Made by a program: the position numbers and the translations under genes | Shown: positions 18,174 through 26,800 of the stretch, piece after piece | How the letters are laid out: every line of letters starts with the position of its first letter | How positions within the stretch are numbered: the first letter of the stretch is position 1 | Assembly: GCF_001702265.1 (NCBI RefSeq) | Contig: NZ_MAUE01000002.1 | Location: forward strand, 186,001-250,000 | From: Pseudomonas aylmerensis | GTDB lineage: Bacteria; Pseudomonadota; Gammaproteobacteria; Pseudomonadales; Pseudomonadaceae | DNA: 64,000 nucleotides | Reading direction: 5' to 3' | Notes under the pieces: generated by a model | The model's database searches: none | Seen by the model: only the letters and a program-made list of their open reading frames with translations | What the model was told of the DNA's origin: nothing

Positions 18174-20582
18174 TTACATGCTCCACTTCATGGTCACGGC
18201 CACGTTACGCGGGTCGCCGAAGATGTTTGCGCCCGCCGGGTTACTGATGCTCTGGTAGTAGTGCTTGTCGAACACATTGTTCAGGTTGGCTTGGACCTTG
18301 AGGTTTTTGTTCACGTTGTAGCCGGTCATCAGGTCGACGATGCTGTAGCCGCCCTGCGATACGCCGTAGGTTGTGTATGTGCTGCTCTGGCTGCGGAATG
18401 AACCGCCGATTGACCATTTTTCGAGGTCGCCCGGCAATTGATAGGTGGTGGACAGCTTGAGCAGGTTGTATGGCGTGTCGCTGTCGAAGCGACCGCTGCC
18501 GCCCTTGACGTTCTTGGCGCCGGCGTAGGTGTAGCCGGCGGAGGCCTGCCAGCCACGGGCAAGCATGCCTTGCAGTTCAAGGTCGACGCCTTTGGTTTCC
18601 ACTTCGCCGGAGGCCACGGAGCAGGAAGCAACACCCGGTGCACAGGCATCAAGCCCTTGGGCGAGATTTTCCTGGTTCAACTGGAAGTAGGCCAGGCTAG
18701 CGTTCAGCGCCCCGTCAAAGTACTCGCCCTTGATCCCGACTTCACGGTTGGTACCCGTGACCGGCGGCAGAAGGCTGCCCTGGAAGTCCACGTTGGCTTG
18801 CGGCTGGAAGATTCTGGTCCAGCTGGTGTACACCGAGTAGGTATCGTTTATGTCGTAGATCAGGCCGGCATAGGGGGTGTATTCGCGCGTAGCCTTGTAG
18901 TCGGCGCCGAATGTGTAGTCGCCGGAAATAGTGTTCTGTTCGTATTCATACCAATCCAGGCGTGAACCGAGGATCAATTTCAGGTCGTCGCGCAGATGGA
19001 AGCGCACGGTGGCGTAGGTGCTGTATTGATCGACCTTGCCCTTACGAGACCAGTTGTAGTTGATGGCCGGTTTTTCTACGCCGTGATAGTCGAAGTTTGA
19101 TGGGTCGAGCACGATGTTTGGGTCATTGAGGAAACCACCGCCGGGGCCATCGTCGGTTTTATCATTGCGATAGCTGCCACCGAGTACCAGTTCGTGGGTC
19201 GCACCAAACAGGGTGAAGGGCCCGGAAACGTAGCCGTCGACGCTTTTTTGTGTGTGCTGGTAGGTGTAGCGGCCCACGTTCAGGTTCAACTGATCTGCAC
19301 TGGGGTCCAGTCGATAGAAACTGGTGCCCAGCATGTCCAGGTCGCCTCGCAGCCACGTGGTATTCAGGCGCAGTTTCCAGTCGTTGTCGAAGCGGTGCTC
19401 AATTTCGGCAAATGCGCTGGTGTTTTTCTTGTTCCAGTAGGTCCAGTTCGGGCTCATGCGCGTCGAGCGGGATATCGGCAGGAACGTGCCATTGGCCCTG
19501 GTCGGGATGCCCGACCAGTCGGCTCCCGGGTTGTCTTCACGGTTGTAGTACGCACCGAGGGTCAGGGTCGTGGCTTCGCTCAGGTCAAATTCGGTGATGC
19601 CGTACAACAACTGGCGCTTGCTGCTGTAGCCATCGGTAAAGCTGTCTTTGTCCTGGAAGGCACCGACCACGCGGCCTCTGATCGAACCGACAGAATTGAG
19701 TGCGCTGCTGGCATCGATTTCGGTGCGGTAGTTGTCCCACGAGCCGGCGCCCAAGGTGACTGAAACTTGCGGCTCGACGGTGGGGCGCTTGCGGATCAGG
19801 TTGAGGGTGCCGGAGGGGTTGCCGGCGCCGAGCATCAGGCCCGACGCACCGCGCACGACTTCAACCCGGTCGAACATCGCCAGGGTCGACGTGCCAAGGG
19901 TGTCGCTGTCATACGCGACTGGCAGCCCGTCAATCATGATGTTGTCGATGGCGGAACCGCGGGAATAGAACTCTGGGCGCTCACCACCGGTTTTGCGCAT
20001 GGTCAGGCCTGGGGTGTGAGTCGAAATGTCCTCCAGAGACTGCATGTTCTGGTCATCCATGCGTTGGCGAGTGATTACCGTGACCGACTGCGGCGTCTCG
20101 CGCATGGAGGTGGCCAGTTTGGTCGCGGTACTCATGGAGCCGGTGGTGTACGATCCGCTCCCCTCTGTCGTCGCTCCCAGCGATTGGCCCGTGACACTCG
20201 TCGCGCCAAGCACCACCGTGGTTCCGTTATTGGCAGGGATCAACACGTAGCCACCATTGCTCTGACGCTGCGCTTGTAACCCGCTGTTCGCCAGCAAGCG
20301 CATCAGCCCTTCCTCGACGCTGTACACGCCAGTCAGGCCCGCCGTAGTCAGACGGCGGGTTTGCTCGGTATCAAATGAAATAGTCACGCCCGCCTGCACT
20401 CCGAACTGGGTCAGGGCAGTGCCAAGCAGGCCTGAGGCGATCTGGTAGGACGTCTGGCTTTGCGCCAAAACTGGCGTGGACATTAGCGCCAGCCCCGACA
20501 GACTCGCGAGGCTCAGTCCAAAGAGGGCCAAGCGAACCGGGCGGGTCATTGAAGTCTTCGCATAGAGGGGAAGCAGGGGCAT
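18174..20582 (-). CDS. TonB-dependent siderophore receptor with N-terminal signalling (STN) domain
   Basis: An 802-residue outer-membrane transducer. A GGAAGGA ribosome site lies 7 bases before the ATG at 20582; an ATG at 20549 would give a more usual signal peptide, cleaved after VLAQ. The STN domain covers about residues 45-125 (YQIASGLLGTALTQFGVQAG). The plug includes ETPQSVTVITRQRMDDQNM and VEVVRGASGLMLGAGNPSGTLN; the rest is a 22-strand barrel ending VTMKWSM. It resembles FpvA/FhuE-type ferrisiderophore receptors, but the ligand is not readable. Signalling needs a FecR partner, and the adjacent one is broken. Confidence 0.9.
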   Translation of the reverse strand: MPLLPLYAKTSMTRPVRLALFGLSLASLSGLALMSTPVLAQSQTSYQIASGLLGTALTQFGVQAGVTISFDTEQTRRLTTAGLTGVYSVEEGLMRLLANSGLQAQRQSNGGYVLIPANNGTTVVLGATSVTGQSLGATTEGSGSYTTGSMSTATKLATSMRETPQSVTVITRQRMDDQNMQSLEDISTHTPGLTMRKTGGERPEFYSRGSAIDNIMIDGLPVAYDSDTLGTSTLAMFDRVEVVRGASGLMLGAGNPSGTLNLIRKRPTVEPQVSVTLGAGSWDNYRTEIDASSALNSVGSIRGRVVGAFQDKDSFTDGYSSKRQLLYGITEFDLSEATTLTLGAYYNREDNPGADWSGIPTRANGTFLPISRSTRMSPNWTYWNKKNTSAFAEIEHRFDNDWKLRLNTTWLRGDLDMLGTSFYRLDPSADQLNLNVGRYTYQHTQKSVDGYVSGPFTLFGATHELVLGGSYRNDKTDDGPGGGFLNDPNIVLDPSNFDYHGVEKPAINYNWSRKGKVDQYSTYATVRFHLRDDLKLILGSRLDWYEYEQNTISGDYTFGADYKATREYTPYAGLIYDINDTYSVYTSWTRIFQPQANVDFQGSLLPPVTGTNREVGIKGEYFDGALNASLAYFQLNQENLAQGLDACAPGVASCSVASGEVETKGVDLELQGMLARGWQASAGYTYAGAKNVKGGSGRFDSDTPYNLLKLSTTYQLPGDLEKWSIGGSFRSQSSTYTTYGVSQGGYSIVDLMTGYNVNKNLKVQANLNNVFDKHYYQSISNPAGANIFGDPRNVAVTMKWSM

Positions 20583-20642
20583 TCGTTGATCCTTCCGTTG
20601 TCATGGCAGAAAGTCGCCGTCATCGCGGCTTGTGTCATTGAC

Positions 20643-20666
20643 GGATGAGAATCAAAATCAGCAAGG
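20643..20666 (-). promoter_or_regulatory. conserved element upstream of the receptor, copy 2
   Basis: On the minus strand it reads CCTTGCTGATTTT then GATTCTCATCC, about 60 bases upstream of the receptor start. It matches the element after the intact fecR (2869-2891) apart from one substitution and one inserted base. It is probably the receptor promoter or operator, recognised by Fur or the FecI-type sigma factor. The role is inferred from position and conservation. Confidence 0.45.
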
Positions 20667-20694
20667 TGACTCGTTAAACATTTTCAAATCGAAC

Positions 20695-21345
20695 TCATGC
20701 CGGTTCGATGCTAGCCCAATAGCGCGTCAGGTAGTGCACTCTCACCGGTAAGGCCTGGCTCAGGTTTTCCAGCACGGTATCCGTATCATCGATGCGGAAC
20801 GCGCCTGAGATGCTCAGCCCCTGAACCGATGCGGCGCAGTACGCCAGGGCGATAGCGTCCCAGCTCTTCGATGAAAGCGTCCAGCCGCCAGTCATTGACG
20901 CCCAGCATGCCCTGTACAGGGGTAAAGGGCTGGCTACATCGACTGCATCGCGGTCAAAGGTGCCTTGCTCTCCAGCATTGAGGCGCAGAGTGCGTTCAAC
21001 ATGCTGGTGCAGATTTACTTCAACAGCGGCTTGCAGGACTCCAACACGCGTTTGTTCGGTCAGTTGACGGGCGCTAAACCGGGTGCCGAGCGCACGTACC
21101 CGACCTTCGCCGGTCTGAACGATAAATGGGCGCTGGGTGGGATCCTGGGCGGTCTTGACAAGCATTTCGCCACGGTACACCTGGATCAACCGCTGTTTTG
21201 AGTCGGAGCGGATATCCAATGCAGTATCCGCGTTCAGTGCCAGTTGTGAGCCATCGTATGAGCGCAGCGAGCGACGCTCACGGATACTCGTACGCTGTTG
21301 AGCGAGCATTGAGTGATACGGGACTTGCTCGGTTGATGCGTCGTT
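20695..21345 (-). pseudogene. decayed fecR (5' end missing, internal frame disruption)
   Basis: The reading frame from about 21345 to 20695 aligns with the intact FecR at 2909-3856 from EQVPY onward and shares the C-terminus DTDTVLENLS...YWxSIEPA. Everything before EQVPY (DUF4880 domain and membrane segment) is absent. Between about 20860 and 20945 the frame reads unrelated residues. The neighbouring frame there still encodes QGMLGVNDWRLDAFIEELG, so two compensating indels have occurred. No fecI lies upstream. The product would have no cytoplasmic anti-sigma part. Confidence 0.8.
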
Positions 21346-21452
21346 GTTCGCAGGCGACTCCAGTAGTGAGATTTAATGGGTGGATTAAATGCGCCTGACT
21401 GGAAGCTGTAACGACGTTCATGCCTGTTATTGCTCGATTGCTTGAGATCGCT

Positions 21453-21476
21453 ATCGCGAGCAAGCTCGGCTCCTAC
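21453..21476. repeat. REP-type palindromic element
   Basis: The stretch ATCGCGAGCAAGCTCGG followed by CTCCTAC is the core of the REP sequence typical of P. fluorescens-group intergenic regions. It lies between the fecR remnant and the island boundary. Only a single copy is recognisable. Confidence 0.65.
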
Positions 21477-21564
21477 GGAATGAGTAGGTCCGGGGGCTTG
21501 TTGTTCTTGTGTTGGATGACGCCTTCCCAGCTTTCGGCAGCTCCTACAAAAATCGAGAGCGCAC

Positions 21565-21594
21565 AAAAAAGGCCCACCTTTCGGTGAGCCTTTT
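21565..21594 (-). terminator. terminator, probably of the original tRNA-Thr gene
   Basis: On the minus strand, AAAAGGCTCACC-GAAA-GGTGGGCCTTTTTT forms a strong hairpin with a T-run. It lies directly downstream of the tRNA 3' fragment at 21605-21630, where the native terminator of an uninterrupted tRNA-Thr would sit. Confidence 0.75.
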
Positions 21595-21604
21595 CTGGTA
21601 CTGC

Positions 21605-21630
21605 GTATGGTGCGGCACCAGGAGTCGAAC
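21605..21630 (-). other. att site: tRNA-Thr 3'-end fragment (island distal end)
   Basis: The plus-strand sequence GTATGGTGCGGCACCAGGAG then TCGAAC matches positions 30291-30317 except for one missing C. On the minus strand it is the T-arm and acceptor end, with CCA, of tRNA-Thr. The rest of the tRNA is absent, so this is an attachment-site scar. It marks the chromosome-side boundary of the integrated elements. Confidence 0.75.
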
Positions 21631-21832
21631 GATCTAATAAGTTATTGAATTAGCTGATTAATACTTAAAGCCCTGTGCGATTCTACCTCTAAAACTACCT
21701 CAAGGTCCTCGTACGGCTGAGGATCTTGCTTGACGTGACTAACGGCGAAGGGCCGGAGTTGCCCCTACAGCGGCCGGTCATTCGTCTATGAGAGTTGGGC
21801 CGTTGATGTGTCAACGGTCAACCACGTTAGAG

Positions 21833-24205
21833 TTAGAGTAGGTCCATGGTGGCCATAGAATCAGCCATGCGGTAGCCCATCGCTTTGTAACCCGCCTGGC
21901 GCTTATCCCACATCCTCATCAGCGCGACATTACCCTCGTCAACGAAGTCGATCACTCGCACGTCGGCCTTATCGGCATGTGATCGATGCAACCGCCCCGC
22001 ATATTGCTGAAGGATTCCCTTCCATGAGATGGGCATTGCCAGCACCAGCGTGTCCAACGGCGGATGATCGAAGCCTTCACCTACTAGTTTTCCTGTTGCC
22101 AACAGCACTCGTGGAGCATCAGGGGGAAGGGACTCAAGCTCATGCATACGGGAAATCCGCTGTTTCTTGGGCACTCGCCCATGAAGCGTGAAAAGGTTAT
22201 GCACGCGCTGCTTCAATTCTAATTCAAGGGCATCCACATGTTCCGTCCGCTCCGTTAGCACTAGAATTTTTCTACCCTCGTTGTACGCCAGCTCAATCTC
22301 CGAGACGATTTTGGCTGTCCGCTCAGAGTCGTCGGCTAGACGCCGAAAAACGTCCTGAATCTTAAAGCCGTCGGGGACCACTATTGGTTTGGGCAGCAAT
22401 CGAGGCACGACAGAGAGGTCATGGGGCGCACTCGCTGGTCGAGCAGCAGAATGTCGGATCGGTCCGCATTGCATAAAAATAATGGGCTGCTGTCCATCTC
22501 GGCGCACTGGGGTCGCTGTGAGTCCCAATAGGTACCGCGCGGTCGCGCTCCTCAGTAGTGCCTCGAATGACACTGCTGATAGGTGATGACACTCATCAAC
22601 GATGATCTGGCCGTAGTTTTTTACCTGATCGCTGATCTCGCCTTTTCGCGATAGCGACTGCATGACGGCAATGTCGATGATGCCTGTAAGCTTCGCTTTT
22701 CCGCCCCCAAGAGTACCAACGACACCATTCCCGACTCCCAAGAACGCCTGCAAGCGCTCTTGCCACTGCCTTAACAGTTCCGTCCGATGCACAAGCACCA
22801 ACGTGTTAATGCCACGTGCGGCAATCAACGCAGCAGCACTCACCGTTTTACCGAAAGCTGTCGGTGCGCAGAGGATACCGGTGTCATGACTTAGCATTGC
22901 GCTGACAGCAGCCTCTTGGTCAGAACGCAGGGTCCCGAGAAAGCTCACGTCGATGGGGTCGCCCGCGAAGCGTTCGTCTTTAAGAATAGGGGTAACCCCG
23001 TTTTCCTCTAAAAGCTCCAGCGCAGCATCCAAACAGCCACGTGGTAACGCAATATGTTTGGGGAAGTTCTGGGCACAACCGATAATCCTTGGCTTGTTCC
23101 ACACTGACATGCGCATGGCCTGAGCTTTGTAGAACTCAGGATTTTGAAAGGCAGCGAGCCGGACAAGCTGGTTTGCCAATGGCTGTGGCAATTCCGACTT
23201 TTCAAAGTAAATTAAGTTAGCCTGCGTGATGTTGACAGCAGCAGGCAACGGGCATGTCAATTTACGTGATCTCGATTCACGATTTTTCCAAGGTTCTGCA
23301 TCACCTTCGTCATCGACATAGGCGACCCCTAAAGGGTCCCGATTACCCATCGCCTGGATAATAACGGGCTGGATATCTTCTGGACTCATGCGCTGAATCG
23401 ATGCCAGGAAGGCCCATTGATCAGGATGAGGCTCAAGCGAATCGTCTACAAAAACGCTATTGTTTTGGGCCCTGGCCCGCTTTTGTAAAGGGAGCGCGAT
23501 GAGATTTCCAAAGCCGCCTTTGGGCATATAGTCCTGGTTTGGAAACAGTCGATCGTAGGAGCTGAGCGCCAACTGGCGGGTGCGCTCACAGGCATGACTG
23601 ATGATTGCGGCACCGAGGCGGCGCGCATCGCAGGCAGGAACATTACGCTCAAAGAAAATCCAGCCATGAGCCCCTTGGCCTGAGCGCGATATTTCCAGCG
23701 CCACCGGGACGTTCAGCTCATGGCATGACTGCACAAAAGCTTTGGAATCATCTCGCCATTCGGCCTCATCGAAGTCGACTGCCAAAAAATAACAAGTGTC
23801 ATCAGAGAGTAGGGGGTAGATACCAACGACCACTTCGCCCGCCAGATGGCGATAGACCACCTCATCGGTCAGCGGAAGCAGCTGGCGGTTACTGCAGTCG
23901 CCACATTTAATTCGGGGCTTCTCACAAACGCCAGGCCTCCATTCGTTTGCGCAAGCGGGTGCGTATCCTGATTTGCCTGCCTTGCTTTCCCAGCGGATGG
24001 GATAAACGTCCGTCCTACCACGAAACAAGCTTCGAAATAGGGCAAGCTTTCCATCAGTATCGAGTTGCTGTGATTGTTCTGCTTGGACAATCGCTATCTT
24101 GACTGGCTCAGCAGGCGGGCGCCATTCGATGCCATGAGCATCCAGCAAGGCAACCAATCTTGCATTCTCAGCCCTTAGCTTCGCCACCAGACTAGTGTCT
24201 ATCAC
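21833..24205 (-). CDS. TOTE-type archaeo-eukaryotic primase fused to SF2 helicase
   Basis: A 790-residue fusion. The N-terminal half holds a cysteine cluster (C85, C94, C101, C104) and an AEP primase domain with catalytic DFD at 144-146 and SGQGAH at 175-180. The C-terminal half is a superfamily 2 helicase with Walker A APTAFGKT (447-454), DECHH (537-541), GLTATP (561-566) and motif VI QQYAGRLHRS. This architecture is that of TOTE conflict-system proteins, thought to act against invading nucleic acid. No partner nuclease gene is adjacent. It is the distal cargo of the tRNA-Thr island; transcription is leftward, toward the att scar. Confidence 0.8.
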   Translation of the reverse strand: MIDTSLVAKLRAENARLVALLDAHGIEWRPPAEPVKIAIVQAEQSQQLDTDGKLALFRSLFRGRTDVYPIRWESKAGKSGYAPACANEWRPGVCEKPRIKCGDCSNRQLLPLTDEVVYRHLAGEVVVGIYPLLSDDTCYFLAVDFDEAEWRDDSKAFVQSCHELNVPVALEISRSGQGAHGWIFFERNVPACDARRLGAAIISHACERTRQLALSSYDRLFPNQDYMPKGGFGNLIALPLQKRARAQNNSVFVDDSLEPHPDQWAFLASIQRMSPEDIQPVIIQAMGNRDPLGVAYVDDEGDAEPWKNRESRSRKLTCPLPAAVNITQANLIYFEKSELPQPLANQLVRLAAFQNPEFYKAQAMRMSVWNKPRIIGCAQNFPKHIALPRGCLDAALELLEENGVTPILKDERFAGDPIDVSFLGTLRSDQEAAVSAMLSHDTGILCAPTAFGKTVSAAALIAARGINTLVLVHRTELLRQWQERLQAFLGVGNGVVGTLGGGKAKLTGIIDIAVMQSLSRKGEISDQVKNYGQIIVDECHHLSAVSFEALLRSATARYLLGLTATPVRRDGQQPIIFMQCGPIRHSAARPASAPHDLSVVPRLLPKPIVVPDGFKIQDVFRRLADDSERTAKIVSEIELAYNEGRKILVLTERTEHVDALELELKQRVHNLFTLHGRVPKKQRISRMHELESLPPDAPRVLLATGKLVGEGFDHPPLDTLVLAMPISWKGILQQYAGRLHRSHADKADVRVIDFVDEGNVALMRMWDKRQAGYKAMGYRMADSMATMDLL

Positions 24206-24401
24206 CGCCTTCAGCCTCTACGTCTCAGGTGAAGCCTGTAGCCTCGAGCTACAACCCTCAGTCCATCAGTAAAACATAGAGGTTATCAAACAACAGAGGT
24301 TAGGTTCAGGAGCTCAAGAGGTCCGCCCTAATCCCAATCAAATTGTTGGCTGGCTCAATCTGCCAGTTAGGGATACAGAGCGCGCAGTTGCTGGCATTCG
24401 G

Positions 24402-24677
24402 CTAACGTTGAAAATTCCAGGATTTTCCTAGGCGCAGAGTGATCAGGCTCGTGGTCAGCAGGTAGTAGTAGCGCGTCGATTTCGAGTTTGAGTTCATGTG
24501 GTGGTTCAAAAACCAAACGAGATGCTTTCTTTGCCATGTCCATGGATTATCTCGGTTCCAGCGTTCAGAAATGGCTGCTTGAATAGTCTTTGCCTGGCGG
24601 ATGTGACGTTCTCGTGTGGCATGTGCTCCAGTCAGTGCCCCAGTCAAGAAGATCTCCATATCGAATGGTTTATTCAT
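24402..24677 (-). CDS. small protein coupled to a tyrosine recombinase
   Basis: A 91-residue protein whose ATG overlaps the stop of the integrase upstream (24674). No family is recognised with confidence. The middle, NPWTWQRKHLVWFLNHHM, then RYYYLLTTSLITLRLGK, is helical and resembles the core-binding N-domain of tyrosine recombinases. It may be a recombinase accessory protein. Coupling makes co-expression with the integrase likely. Confidence 0.55.
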   Translation of the reverse strand: MNKPFDMEIFLTGALTGAHATRERHIRQAKTIQAAISERWNRDNPWTWQRKHLVWFLNHHMNSNSKSTRYYYLLTTSLITLRLGKSWNFQR

Positions 24678-25660
24678 ACCCGACCACCGATGTACGCCGA
24701 TACCACGTCGATTCGACCGTGTCCCAGCTCATAGCTGATTTGTAAGCGTGCCTCTCGATCAAGGCATGGATCGAGGCGCCTGCCCCTGCCACCGTTGATG
24801 GGCGCTAGGTGATGGGTGATCTGCTCATAGCGTTCGCATGCATAAGCCGCGCGCAATTCGTGGAAGCTTTTGAGGTTGTGCGTATGGAGGATGTCTCGGG
24901 CGAGGCGTATGACACTTGGTTGGAAATCGAGGTAGCTCTCGTTCGGTGCCAGCAGGTTGCGGCTACCGTCGGGAGAGACCTGTTCGGCGTACCTGAGCGC
25001 TTCGCGAATATGGTCATCCACCCTGATCCACCGAGGCGCGGTTGCGCCGCCGCGGCCACCTTTGGTGCCATCCTGGATGTTGATCTTGTCGTAGTGTTCG
25101 GCTTCTCTTCGCAGGCGCGGAAGGTCGGCCAAGATGGCCTCGCGCAAGTGCATGCCGGTGGCTCGCGTCAGCTGGGCGATGGCCGCCGCACGCGGCATTT
25201 GGTGTTCGCAGAGCACGTCGACGATCCGCTTCACGTGTTCGCGGTCTTGGCCTTGCGGCACCGAGCGACGAACACTGTTCCGCCGCATTCCCAGCGTCTT
25301 GCTCGGACTCGGCACTTTCACATACTGATCACCGCGAAGTGCGGCCATGGTTCGGTTTACGCTGGACAACCGGTTTTGCGCGGTGGCGATGCTGATAGCG
25401 CCTTGTTCAACTTGGTGACGCAGATGGCCGGCGTAATCTAGTAAGGTCTTCCGATCAATTTGTCGCGCATCGTTAATCCCTGGTCCATCCTTCGACCGAC
25501 ACCAGCGTACAAACGCCTGCCAGCGATCGCTATGCGCTTTGACCGTGGCGAAGTGGCCACCTGCAAACAGATCCTTGAGCGCTTGCGGTCCGGCATAACT
25601 CAGTTGCCGGCCATAGCCAAAATTCCGCCCATCTCGTCTACCGACCAATCCCATGACCAA
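24674..25660 (-). CDS. tyrosine recombinase/integrase (Integrase_1-like)
   Basis: A 328-residue recombinase. An N-terminal SAM-like DNA-binding domain (about 30-125) is followed by the catalytic domain. Catalytic residues are visible as Arg in GMHLREAI, His-x-x-Arg in FHELRAAY, His in ELGHGRIDVV and the nucleophile Tyr in VSAYIGG. The type is common in Pseudomonas integrative elements and differs from the P4-type enzyme at 28799-30121. It is not next to the att site, so it may mobilise a sub-element. Confidence 0.8.
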   Translation of the reverse strand: MVMGLVGRRDGRNFGYGRQLSYAGPQALKDLFAGGHFATVKAHSDRWQAFVRWCRSKDGPGINDARQIDRKTLLDYAGHLRHQVEQGAISIATAQNRLSSVNRTMAALRGDQYVKVPSPSKTLGMRRNSVRRSVPQGQDREHVKRIVDVLCEHQMPRAAAIAQLTRATGMHLREAILADLPRLRREAEHYDKINIQDGTKGGRGGATAPRWIRVDDHIREALRYAEQVSPDGSRNLLAPNESYLDFQPSVIRLARDILHTHNLKSFHELRAAYACERYEQITHHLAPINGGRGRRLDPCLDREARLQISYELGHGRIDVVSAYIGGRV

Positions 25661-26083
25661 ACTCCTCTCGAAGCCAAAACGTTGAAGCTTTTCCCCACGT
25701 CATCCCGCCAAGAATGTTGAGTGTTATCAGGGATCAAGGCCCCTGCGACCTGTGAGGGTTGTCCTCTAACGCAGGACTGGCGGCTCTTTACGACCGGGAG
25801 CTTGGGCATCTCATGATCTGACCTCCTGAACATTTCCAAAGAAGTGGGCGGGTGGAGGCTGCACTGGCCGACGAGACCGGCGCCGCGAGATCCTGAGTCG
25901 GGTGAAGGCAGTGAAGCGATGACCGGGGCGTGCCTGACTGTCAGTCAGGTGCAGTCCACTCCGTGGGCTGCGGCACCATCATCTGCATCGCTGTTGCTGG
26001 TGATTTCGGTGTTTGTCACGCCGATTGTCACGAGGGGGGATGCCGCAAAGCCTTGTACGATTTGGGCTGCAGCAGCGGTAGGA

Positions 26084-26118
26084 GCGCCCGTCTCTTTCCG
26101 GAAGAAAGAGACGGGCGC
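26084..26118. repeat. perfect 15-bp inverted repeat, 5-base loop
   Basis: GCGCCCGTCTCTTTC is followed by the loop CGGAA and the exact reverse complement. No T-run follows on either strand, so it is not a normal intrinsic terminator. It sits in the gene-poor part of the island. Confidence 0.85.
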
Positions 26119-26357
26119 AGGTTGGCGCACGGAAATGGCCAAGTGGATAGGGTTGCTGCAGGGCAGCTATGAAAGGGGATGAGTTGCCGCAGTGGGCACA
26201 CTGGTAAAAGTAGGCATCCATCACATCGCTGTGACCGTGCGAGCCGCCGGACGCTAATCGCACTTTGGGAGAACCACCACGGTGTGGCGTAGCCTTAAAG
26301 GTTCTGGCTACCTGGGTTGCAGTCAACGACAGCGCTTTGCCCGATCTTTTCTACGCC

Positions 26358-26447
26358 TGTGGATAATTCGGGTCAAGGCTCGAATTGTCGGGGTTTCTGC
26401 GGCTGTGGATGAAATTATTCACCGGTGGAAATCAGTGGTTTTCCACA
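26358..26447. promoter_or_regulatory. cluster of three DnaA-box-like sequences
   Basis: TGTGGATAA at 26358-26366 is the exact complement of the DnaA consensus TTATCCACA. TGTGGATGA at 26404-26412 and TTTTCCACA at 26439-26447 each differ by one base. Three sites in 90 bases beside an AT-rich tract and a long hairpin suggest a replication origin for an excised element. This is inference. Confidence 0.45.
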
Positions 26448-26481
26448 GATAGTTGTGTGGGCTTTAGTTTTTTTAAGTGAG

Positions 26482-26524
26482 GTCCATCCAAACAGGGCGG
26501 CTTTGCAGCCCCGCTTGGATGGAC
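26482..26524. repeat. 43-base stem-loop next to the DnaA boxes
   Basis: GTCCATCCAA pairs perfectly with TTGGATGGAC around an inner GGGC/GCCC stem. No T-run follows on either side. It could be a structured origin element or the end of the integrase-remnant unit that begins 18 bases on. Confidence 0.7.
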
Positions 26525-26541
26525 CCGCGTGGACAAGCGGA

Positions 26542-26702
26542 TCATCGAGCTTTCGAGAACGTACGCTTACTTTGCTGCGCCGCGATTGGCTTTTGGCCGT
26601 GTGACATTCGTGCAGAGTCGTGAGGAGTGACATCCTCCTGCTGATGGGTGACTGGGAATCGGCTCCACCAGTTCATGATCAGTCTCCGCTCGTCGAGTTG
26701 CG
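26542..26702 (-). pseudogene. C-terminal remnant of a P4-type integrase
   Basis: The minus-strand frame encodes DERRLIMNWWSR followed by a divergent tail with its own stop. This aligns with the C-terminus EERRLIMNWWSRYLG of the intact integrase at 28799-30121. A 23-base stretch (26660-26682) is identical to 28905-28927. Homology stops near 26702, so nearly the whole gene is gone. It points to an older element truncated when the next unit arrived. Confidence 0.75.
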
Positions 26703-26800
26703 TGCGACTATGGAAGACTGAGTACAATCCCCGCACGTATGTCTTTTCTTCGACCTTTTGCAGCTACTTGAAGCAGGCTGATCATTTAGGAAGTCTTTTG

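Larger units (their letters stand above)
25662..26541. other. gene-poor stretch of the island
   Basis: About 880 bases hold no gene I can support. A minus-strand frame starting near 26210 begins MDAYFYQCAHCGNSS and has a CxxC pair, but it reads through a perfect hairpin into low-complexity residues. It may be a decayed zinc-ribbon gene. The stretch contains inverted repeats at 25933-25949, 26084-26118 and 26482-26524, and three DnaA-box-like sequences (26358-26447). Confidence 0.4.

Noticed and set aside
21605..21630. Complete tRNA gene
   Set aside because: Only the T-arm and acceptor end remain, with one base missing; no anticodon arm follows.
25844..26182. 112-codon plus-strand frame in the island
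   Set aside because: Low-complexity translation, no ribosome site, and it crosses the perfect hairpin at 26084-26118.
26482..26524. Hairpin as an intrinsic terminator
   Set aside because: No T-run follows the stem on either strand.
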